Assembly: GCA_031272375.1 (NCBI GenBank)
Contig: JAISTY010000163.1
Span: 1-6,999 of the forward strand
Length of the DNA stretch: 6,999 nt
Direction of reading: 5' to 3'
From: Opitutaceae bacterium
GTDB taxonomy: Bacteria > Verrucomicrobiota > Verrucomicrobiia > Opitutales > Opitutaceae
Made by a program: the position numbers and the translations under genes. Every line of letters starts with the position of its first letter. Position 1 is the stretch's first letter. The notes beneath the pieces are model-generated. The model was not told where the DNA came from. It saw nothing but the letters and a program-made list of their open reading frames with translations, and searched no databases. Below are positions 1 through 5,226 of the stretch, piece after piece.

Positions 1-2
1 GC

Positions 3-446
3 AAGCCCGACACCGTGACGATCTCCCCGCTGACCATCCGCCAGCTCTACAAATTCATCCATTGCGTCTCCGGCGCCGACACCAACCCCGAGCTTGTGGC
101 CATGTGCTGCGGCAAACCCGTCGAATGGGTGGACACCCTCGCCGACGAAAGTTTCGGCGCCCTCTCCAAACGCTGCTTCGAGCTAAATTTTCCCCGCGCC
201 GCGAATCTGGCAAAGACGGACCCGATCGCCGCGGCCACTCTCTCGCCAACAGTTCTCCGCCTCCAAAACGCCCTCAAAATAGCTGGCCGGATTTCTGGCG
301 GCAGCTTGACCGGCAAATTGCCGCCGCCGCCGCCCGCGGACTCCTCGGCGGTGACCCCGGAAAAATCATCGACCTCACACCCGGACAACTCGCCGCCCTC
401 CTCGCCACCGCCGCCCGAAACGACGCCCGCCGGCAGCTTGCCATGA
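3..446 (+). CDS. Tail assembly chaperone, gpG-like (5' end outside window)
   Basis: This is probably the upstream partner of a tail assembly chaperone pair, which coats the tape measure protein and recruits tail tube subunits. The frame is already open at the first base. A GTG lies at 15, but the residues before and after it (DTVTISPLTIRQLYKFI) read as one continuous strand plus helix, so the true start is likely upstream of the window. The region up to about position 278 looks genuine: it is helix-rich (RQLYKF, PVEWVDTLADESFGALSKR, DPIAAATLSPTVLRLQNALK) with host-like codon use. After that, this frame becomes a Pro/Ser-rich tail full of ccg codons until the stop at 444-446. The next frame (-1) instead carries the well-formed protein. 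The position just before a tape measure gene and the overlapping -1 frame are both typical of lambda G/GT. The family call rests on context and general sequence character, not on a database match. Confidence 0.72.
   Translation, partial: KPDTVTISPLTIRQLYKFIHCVSGADTNPELVAMCCGKPVEWVDTLADESFGALSKRCFELNFPRAANLAKTDPIAAATLSPTVLRLQNALKIAGRISGGSLTGKLPPPPPADSSAVTPEKSSTSHPDNSPPSSPPPPETTPAGSLP
258..290 (+). promoter_or_regulatory. Probable -1 ribosomal frameshift zone (site not resolved)
   Basis: Codon usage and protein character switch from the gpG frame to the -1 frame in this interval. It holds two A4 tracts, C CAA AAC (263-269) and C AAA ATA (275-281, gpG-frame codons). Neither is a canonical X XXY YYZ heptamer. 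A second candidate lies further on, G GAA AAA at 359-365: its A-site lysine tRNA could re-pair perfectly after a -1 slip, and it would join a Pro-rich gpG linker directly to KIIDLTPGQL. Codon bias favours the earlier switch. Which site is used cannot be decided by eye. Confidence 0.35.
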
Positions 447-529
447 TGCAAGCCATCAACGCAGGCATGTCCGGCGGCAACGGCTACAAACAACTCCAGT
501 CCCGCCTCTTGAAAATCATAAACGCCTGA
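275..529 (+). CDS. gpT-like extension of the chaperone, reached by a -1 frameshift
   Basis: This frame is one base behind the gpG-like frame and ends at TGA 527-529. From about position 281 it encodes a helical, host-codon-biased segment: SWPDFWRQLDRQI, an Ala-rich stretch, DLTPGQLAALLATAARNDAR, then MMQAINAGMSGG and a basic end. That pattern (W..F...L, then a DLTP.QL helix, then an 'AINAG..GG' end) is what I expect from the T part of phage G-T chaperones. No ATG, GTG or TTG occurs in this frame between 275 and the ATG pair at 443, so it has no plausible start of its own. The frame is technically open back to an ATG at 62, but that upstream part reads as an Arg/Pro-rich shadow of gpG. The product is therefore most likely a GT fusion of about 175 residues within the window. 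Alternatives are a sequencing indel or a decayed gene. The coordinates mark the -1 frame only, and its real entry point is uncertain. Confidence 0.6.
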   Translation, partial: QNSWPDFWRQLDRQIAAAAARGLLGGDPGKIIDLTPGQLAALLATAARNDARRQLAMMQAINAGMSGGNGYKQLQSRLLKIINA

Positions 530-665
530 TCTTCCGCCGCTCCCAGCCAATCGGGTCGGCGAACCTGAATAAAAAAAGCAGCGCCATTTTCGCGAACCAC
601 AACACCGCCGCCGCCACCGCAAGGGCGAGGACCGAAAAAACCAGAAAATCAATGGCGAGCCGCAT
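516..665 (-). CDS. Small hydrophobic protein, 49 aa, antisense within the tail operon
   Basis: I do not recognise this gene. The frame starts with ATG (complement of 663-665) and stops with TGA (complement of 516-518). The product begins MRLAIDFLVFSVLALAVAAA and continues through VLWFAKMALLFLF, giving one uninterrupted hydrophobic stretch at about residues 7-33. A polar tail follows, RFADPIGWERRKIRRL. The strongly basic C-terminus suggests one membrane-spanning segment with the C-terminus in the cytoplasm. The ORF overlaps the end of the gpT-like frame by 14 bases and stops 15 bases short of the tape measure start. It therefore fills almost exactly the only gap in the window, where no plus-strand frame has a usable start. 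It has no convincing Shine-Dalgarno, and I see no terminator behind it. A short ORF in GC-rich DNA can arise by chance, so the call rests on composition and placement. If real, it could be an independently expressed cargo ('moron') gene or a small membrane effector; both roles are inference. Confidence 0.42.
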   Translation of the reverse strand: MRLAIDFLVFSVLALAVAAAVLWFAKMALLFLFRFADPIGWERRKIRRL

Positions 666-680
666 ATCCGCAAAACAACC
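530..680. other. Plus-strand intergenic gap between chaperone and tape measure genes
   Basis: This is the only break in the plus-strand genes. A weak GC hairpin (535-539 with 557-561, plus CCC 542-544 with GGG 553-555) is followed on the plus strand by a run of A (571-577), not T, so it is not an intrinsic terminator in that direction. The minus strand is almost filled by the small hydrophobic ORF described separately. No tRNA or recognisable promoter was seen. Confidence 0.6.
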
Positions 681-2747
681 ATGTCCGACAAAAACATCAA
701 CATAAATATCAAGGCGACCGCGGACACCGCCGGCATTCAGTCAACCCGTAAAAGCCTTGAGGAACTGCGCGCCGAGGCCCGGCGCAACGCCGAGATAAAA
801 ATCCCCGAGCCCCCGCCGCCCACGGGTATCCAGCGCCTTACCGCCGGAATGAAAGGACTTTATGGCGCCTCCCAACTCGTCGCCAAGGGCTTCCAGCTTG
901 TCCAACGCGCCGCCCTGTTTCTCACCGTCATTACCGGCATCATCACAATAGCGACCTCCATCTGGGAAAAATTCTCCGGCAAGGTCAAAAAAAGCGAGGA
1001 AGACCTCTACGACGCCGCCAAGTCCGCCGACGCCGTCGCCGCCTCCTTCAAAAAAATCGCCGCAGCCCAAGACGCCCTTCGCACCGACAAAATCGCCGCC
1101 CTCAAAAAAATCTTCGGGGAACAGGAGTCCGGAATCGCCGCCCAACTCACCCTCCTCAACCAAACCCACGAAGCCGAGCAGAAACTCTCCGATGCCCGCC
1201 TCGCCGGACGCCTCGCCGCCATCAACGCCGACCGTTCCCTCACCGAGGAGGAAAAAATCCTCGCCGCCGCCGCCGCCGAGCAAGCCGCCGCCACCGAAAA
1301 AATGCGCCGTGAGGAGGCGGCTCTGCGCGAGCAAGTCATTGCCGCCAACACCGCCTACGAAAACCGGAAAACACTCCACGAAAGCCTGTCCGGCACCGAC
1401 CTCCCAACTGCCCAGGCTGAATACGATTCCGCCCTCGCCAGATACAACGCCGCCATCAGTGCCGGCAACCACGACAACATCATCGAGAGCGGCGCCATTT
1501 TGAAGGAGGCGACCACTGCCCTAAACCGCGTCAAAGCCGATGTCGCCTCCGCCGGCAACGAACTCGCCGGCGCCGCCATCAGGCTCAAGGTCGCCAACGC
1601 CACCTTTGTCACCGCCACCTCCGCCAACAAGCTCCTCTCCTCACAGCAAAAACTCAATGAGGACGCGAAGGTCGCCGCCGACCTCGCCGAGGCGGCGCGG
1701 AAAAAAGAAGCGGAGGCCCTCGCGGCAAAACACGCGGAGCTCGCCCTTCAAGAGCAATTCCTTCTAAACGCCCTTGATCTGGCGAAGACGGACGAAGACC
1801 GGAAACGCATCCTCGAGCAAATTATCGCCCTGAAACGGGAGGAGCTTAAGCTCGTGCCGCCCAACTCCCTTGAGGCCGCCCAAATCGCCGGCCAGATCGG
1901 CAGTCTCGGCAACGCCGCCTCCACCGCCACGCAACAAGGCGCCGCCGCCAAAAACTACAACGACTTCCTCGCCGCCGGCGCCTCCGTCTCCCTCGGCGAG
2001 GGCGCCGGCATGGGCGTCCTCGCCAGCATTGAAGGCATGGGCACCACCGCCGGGCAAATCGGCTCCGTCATCCAAACCTCCATCGGCGGCGCCATAGACT
2101 CCGTCTCCGACGGCATCATGGGCCTCATCGACGGCACCATGACATGGCGCGAGTCCCTCCAGCAAATCGGCTCCACCATCCTCAACACCGTCATCGAAAG
2201 CATCGTCAAGATGGGCGTCACATGGGTCACCCAGCGCCTCCTCATGTCCGCCGTCGGAATGGGCGCGCAGAAAGCGGAAGCCGCCTCAACCAATGCGACC
2301 GAAGCCTCCAAAACGCCCGTCCTCGCCACCAACGCCGCGCTCGCCTCCGTCGGCAGCTGGGGCTCCGCCGCGCTCGTCGGCCTCGCGGCATTGGCAGCCG
2401 TCATGGCCTTCTCCGGCGGCTTCGCCGAAGGCGGTTATACCGGCCCCGGCGGCAAATATGATCCGGCCGGCATCGTCCACAAAGGCGAGTTCGTCCTCCC
2501 CGCAGACGTCACCGCCGCCCTCGGCGTCGAAAACCTCTACGGCATGATGGACGCCACCCGCTCCGGCTACGAACCCGCGACGCCCTTGCAAGCCTCCGGC
2601 GTCCCCGCCGCCGCCGGCCAGCGCGTCAACGTCGCCTACTTCAACTCGCGCCAATCCGCCCAAGCGTGGGCCGAGTCGCAGGAAGGCCGCACAACCCTCA
2701 TAGACATCACCCGCGCCGCCCGCGCCGAAATCGGAATCGAGACATGA
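681..2747 (+). CDS. Tail tape measure protein (lambda gpH-like), 688 aa
   Basis: It sets tail length by spanning the tail tube lumen and is thought to leave with the DNA. The N-terminus (ININIKATADTAGIQSTRKS) has the usual tape measure opening. Residues about 78-94 are hydrophobic (ALFLTVITGIITIATSI). Residues about 100-400 are a long Ala/Lys/Glu/Gln-rich helical region that should form coiled coil. Residues about 487-530 (MTWRESLQQIGSTILNTV onward) resemble the conserved helix block near the end of lambda-type tape measures. A second hydrophobic segment lies near 565-577. Residues 581-607 carry the family's C-terminal signature, FAEGGYTGPGGKYDPAG followed by IVHKGEFVLP. At the usual 0.15 nm per residue, 688 residues predict a tail of roughly 100 nm. 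The ATG at 681 is the first start in the frame: the frame is open back to the TAA at 570-572, but no ATG, GTG or TTG occurs in between. No Shine-Dalgarno is obvious. Its stop overlaps the next start. Confidence 0.93.
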   Translation: MSDKNININIKATADTAGIQSTRKSLEELRAEARRNAEIKIPEPPPPTGIQRLTAGMKGLYGASQLVAKGFQLVQRAALFLTVITGIITIATSIWEKFSGKVKKSEEDLYDAAKSADAVAASFKKIAAAQDALRTDKIAALKKIFGEQESGIAAQLTLLNQTHEAEQKLSDARLAGRLAAINADRSLTEEEKILAAAAAEQAAATEKMRREEAALREQVIAANTAYENRKTLHESLSGTDLPTAQAEYDSALARYNAAISAGNHDNIIESGAILKEATTALNRVKADVASAGNELAGAAIRLKVANATFVTATSANKLLSSQQKLNEDAKVAADLAEAARKKEAEALAAKHAELALQEQFLLNALDLAKTDEDRKRILEQIIALKREELKLVPPNSLEAAQIAGQIGSLGNAASTATQQGAAAKNYNDFLAAGASVSLGEGAGMGVLASIEGMGTTAGQIGSVIQTSIGGAIDSVSDGIMGLIDGTMTWRESLQQIGSTILNTVIESIVKMGVTWVTQRLLMSAVGMGAQKAEAASTNATEASKTPVLATNAALASVGSWGSAALVGLAALAAVMAFSGGFAEGGYTGPGGKYDPAGIVHKGEFVLPADVTAALGVENLYGMMDATRSGYEPATPLQASGVPAAAGQRVNVAYFNSRQSAQAWAESQEGRTTLIDITRAARAEIGIET
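2744..2747 (+). promoter_or_regulatory. ATGA stop-start overlap (tape measure / minor tail protein)
   Basis: The tape measure stop TGA (2745-2747) overlaps the next gene's ATG (2744-2746). There is no strong Shine-Dalgarno upstream, so translation is probably coupled by re-initiation. The overlap also fixes the start of the downstream gene, although its frame stays open further upstream with an ATG at 2666. Confidence 0.75.
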
Positions 2748-4756
2748 GCAAGTTCATCGCAACAGAATTCCAGGGCTCGCCCCTCCACCTTTTCCTTGCC
2801 GATCCGAACTGGGCCACGCCGCCGGAAACCCGCTACACCCTCGAAAACAAAATCGAGTCCAACTGGCAGCGACGCGAGACTCGTCGCCCGCTCCATGAGG
2901 CATTGCGGATGCGGCTGTCCATTGCCTACACCCTCGAAATGGACGACGGCAAGGCCCTCGACGCCGAACTCGACGGTCTCCTCGACGAATACATCGGCAT
3001 CCCGCTCCCGATGGACAAGCTGCCGCCGGAACGCTGGGGCGAGCGCGTCCACGACGCCGAGTTTGTCATCAACTTCGACGACGCCGGCGCGTTTGCGATT
3101 TTTCACAAAACCGAATTGCCCGACATCCCGCCGCATCCGTGGCTCGCGCCGCTGCTGGTAGGCCGCTTCGACAAGCGCCCCGAACTGAAACTCATCACCG
3201 ACCAATCCTTCGCCACCTCTTTTACCCTCGTCGAAAATTCCCCCTGGGAAATGCGCACCGCTCCCGCCACCCAAACATGGGAGCACGGCTGGCCGTCGGA
3301 AGTCATCGCCGCCGTCTCGCTCGACGCCGTCAATTATCCCCAAGGCATCACCGGCGGAATCAATTACGACTCCGACAAAAACCGCTGGTGGCCGTGGTTT
3401 CTGACGCCGGACTGGGCCTCGCCGCCGACCGAAACCACCGACACCATCGTCGAATACAAGGCCGTCGGACGCGGGCGCCTCGCCGCCGTCGAGGGCGCCG
3501 CCGGAGGCGTCCGCAAGACGCAAGAATGCAAGTTCACCCTCGGCAACCGCCGCGAAACGCGGATCGTCCTCAACCACTTTCTCACCGTTCAGGGCCGCAA
3601 CAAAAATTTCGTCGTGCCGTGGGCCTTTTACCCGCGCGACAACTACGCTGGCGTTCCCTCCTCAACGCAAAACCCCGGCGACCCCTCCGCGCCCATCGCG
3701 CGCCGCGTCCGCTACTCCGCAGACACGCTCACCCTCAAATGGCTCACCGGCGAAACAGCCGTCACCACCCTAAAATTCACCGCCCCGCGCGAAATCAACA
3801 GCGACTCCAACTATACCGCAGACGGCGAGGCCGAGGCAGCACCCTCCCAACCCGCCTTCGCTCATCTCTACACCTTTAATTACGACGTGCCGGCGGCAAA
3901 CGGCGGCCCCGTCACCTGGCGCCTCACCGATTACGAGGCCCCGATCACGCGCAACGGCGACACCTGGGCGCCCGCCCTCATCGTCCACGACAAGATTGTC
4001 ACCACCGGGGATTTCTCCGACGACCCCGTCAAGCTCACTGCCCGCGACGAACCCGGACACCCCTTCAAACTCATCCTCGCCGCCCCCGCCTCCGCGCCCC
4101 TGCGCGTGACAATCGAGTTCGTCAACCTCCCCGCCGGCAGCCTCCCCGCCCTCGACCGCGTTCTCTTCAAGGGCCTCGTCACCTCCGTAAAAAAAGGCGA
4201 CGCCATCCTCGAAGCATCTTGCAAACGCTTCGCCGGACTTTTTGAGACCAAACTCCCCCGCTTCCTCCTCCAACCATCCTGCAACCATCAATTCGGCGGC
4301 CCCTGGTGCCGCTTCGACCTCTCCACCCTCTCGATTTCCGGCACGGTTGATTCCGTCTCTGTGAGTCTCGGCAACAGCCCGTCCATCTCCGTCCGCTTCT
4401 CCCCCCTCACATCCTTCGACGGTGTTTTTTCAAAACAAGAAAGCGCCCCCGACTATTGGGCAAACGGCATTCTCGAGGGCGGCGTGGGCGTCCATTATGA
4501 GCAGCTGACCCTGGTGCGGGTGAGTAATGTCATCAACGCGACCGATTATGTGCTCGTGGTTTTCGTCCTGCGCACCGCCCCGCGCTGGCTCGCGGCCGCC
4601 GACGTCGTGACGCTCCGCCCGCAATGCTCCGGCACCTGGGCGGAGTGCCTCAACCGCTACAACAACACCCTCAACTTCGGCGGGCACCCTCGCATCCCTC
4701 AACAAAATCCCTCCGTCCCAACACTTAACGAAACCGCGAACCAAGGCAAAAAATGA
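2744..4756 (+). CDS. Minor tail protein: two Dit/DUF2460-like modules fused to a BR0599/DUF2163 (gpL-like) domain, 670 aa
   Basis: It probably forms part of the distal tail ring and tip below the tape measure. The C-terminal part (about residues 370-655) reads as the phage BR0599/DUF2163 family. It contains a stretch of the type DYEAPITRNGDTWAPA, then CNHQFGGPWCRFDL (C513, C522), then a late pair in CSGTWAEC (C628, C635), and ends NFGGHPRIPQ. Lambda gpL, the functional counterpart, binds an iron-sulfur cluster through C-terminal cysteines, so these four are candidate ligands (inference). BR0599 proteins are usually under 300 residues, so about 370 extra N-terminal residues are unusual. That extension holds two similar starts, DPNWATPP (20-27) and TPDWASPP (221-228). 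The second module contains RRETRIVLNHFLTVQGRNKN and FVVPW (269-293), reminiscent of DUF2460/distal tail proteins. The gene sits between the tape measure and the NlpC/P60 gene, exactly where GTA gp12-gp13 or lambda M-L lie. It overlaps both neighbours by four bases. Confidence 0.82.
   Translation: MSKFIATEFQGSPLHLFLADPNWATPPETRYTLENKIESNWQRRETRRPLHEALRMRLSIAYTLEMDDGKALDAELDGLLDEYIGIPLPMDKLPPERWGERVHDAEFVINFDDAGAFAIFHKTELPDIPPHPWLAPLLVGRFDKRPELKLITDQSFATSFTLVENSPWEMRTAPATQTWEHGWPSEVIAAVSLDAVNYPQGITGGINYDSDKNRWWPWFLTPDWASPPTETTDTIVEYKAVGRGRLAAVEGAAGGVRKTQECKFTLGNRRETRIVLNHFLTVQGRNKNFVVPWAFYPRDNYAGVPSSTQNPGDPSAPIARRVRYSADTLTLKWLTGETAVTTLKFTAPREINSDSNYTADGEAEAAPSQPAFAHLYTFNYDVPAANGGPVTWRLTDYEAPITRNGDTWAPALIVHDKIVTTGDFSDDPVKLTARDEPGHPFKLILAAPASAPLRVTIEFVNLPAGSLPALDRVLFKGLVTSVKKGDAILEASCKRFAGLFETKLPRFLLQPSCNHQFGGPWCRFDLSTLSISGTVDSVSVSLGNSPSISVRFSPLTSFDGVFSKQESAPDYWANGILEGGVGVHYEQLTLVRVSNVINATDYVLVVFVLRTAPRWLAAADVVTLRPQCSGTWAECLNRYNNTLNFGGHPRIPQQNPSVPTLNETANQGKK
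4753..4756 (+). promoter_or_regulatory. ATGA stop-start overlap (minor tail protein / peptidase)
   Basis: The stop TGA (4754-4756) overlaps the peptidase ATG (4753-4755). A weak AAGG (4743-4746) sits at acceptable spacing upstream. Coupled translation is likely. Confidence 0.75.
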
Positions 4757-5223
4757 CCCCGTTTTTCTCAACTCCCGAACGCCTCGAAAAGCTCCGCCAA
4801 GTCGCCGCAACTTGGGAAGGAACGCCCTTCTTCGCACATGCCTGCGTCAAGGGCGAAGGCGTTGACTGCGTCCGCCTCGCCCACGCAATTCTCCACGAAT
4901 GCGGCGGTGTGCCGCCGGTGGATTTCCCCGCCTACACCATCGACCATACCCACCACGCCGACCGCTCCCAACTCCTCCCCTTCCTCCTCAACGACCCCGC
5001 CCTCGCCGGACGCCTCCGCATGGTCCCCCTCATCCAAATCCAACCGGGCGACATCGTCGCCTGCCAGGTCGGCCACGCCGACCACCACCTTGCCGTCCTC
5101 CTGCCCGATGGCTACCTCATCCACGCCCTCGAACGCGCCGGCGTCACCCTCACCCACAAAACCGACACCTCCCTCGCCAAACGCGCCCTCTACGCGATGC
5201 GCGTGATGGAATCCAAAACTTAA
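4753..5223 (+). CDS. NlpC/P60 family cell-wall peptidase, tail tip (gpK-like), 156 aa
   Basis: This is a cysteine peptidase of the phage tail tip, thought to cleave peptide cross-links in peptidoglycan so that the tail can reach the membrane during infection. The single domain spans the whole protein. The nucleophile motif is GVDCVRLAHAIL (catalytic C39 after GVD). QPGDIVAC (97-104) is the usual turn before the histidine strand. HADHHLAVLLPDG supplies the catalytic histidine (H111 or H112), and YLIHAL supplies the third polar residue (H124). All the catalytic elements are present, so it is probably active. At 156 residues it matches stand-alone NlpC/P60 proteins such as GTA gp14. It lacks the JAB/MPN metallopeptidase half that precedes this domain in lambda gpK. 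It starts inside the stop of the gpL-like gene and ends three bases before the hub gene. Confidence 0.92.
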   Translation: MTPFFSTPERLEKLRQVAATWEGTPFFAHACVKGEGVDCVRLAHAILHECGGVPPVDFPAYTIDHTHHADRSQLLPFLLNDPALAGRLRMVPLIQIQPGDIVACQVGHADHHLAVLLPDGYLIHALERAGVTLTHKTDTSLAKRALYAMRVMESKT

Positions 5224-5226
5224 CCC

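Noticed and set aside
535..577. Hairpin plus A-run as an intrinsic terminator
   Set aside because: The plus strand has A, not T, after the stem. On the minus strand the T-run precedes the stem. The stem is also short, with an internal loop.
573..680. Upstream extension of the tape measure frame
   Set aside because: The frame is open back to 573 but has no ATG, GTG or TTG before 681, and its residues are His/Arg/Lys-rich, unlike a tape measure start.
666..720. Promoter for the antisense ORF in the AT-richer start of the tape measure gene
   Set aside because: TTGATA-like and AT-rich hexamers can be picked out, but no pair has convincing spacing, and the AT content is explained by Lys/Asn/Ile codons.
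47..736. Long minus-strand frame of 229 codons across the chaperone genes
   Set aside because: It is antisense to the gpG/gpT frames and inherits their codon pattern. It is Gly/Arg-rich with no coherent domain. The better minus-strand reading in the gap is the shorter frame at 516-665.
1048..1110. A7 runs in the tape measure gene as possible slippage sites
   Set aside because: They are simple Lys-Lys-Ile codons (aaa aaa atc). The tape measure frame continues with sensible protein, and no alternative frame carries a domain.
741..1472. Gly-rich minus-strand frame of 243 codons inside the tape measure gene
   Set aside because: Low-complexity Gly/Val/Phe composition is the expected mirror of gcc- and aaa-rich codons, and the tape measure reading is clear.
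2636..3577. Minus-strand frame of 313 codons opposite the minor tail protein
   Set aside because: It is a shadow. The plus-strand product has recognisable motifs throughout, and the minus product is Gly/Val/Asp low complexity.
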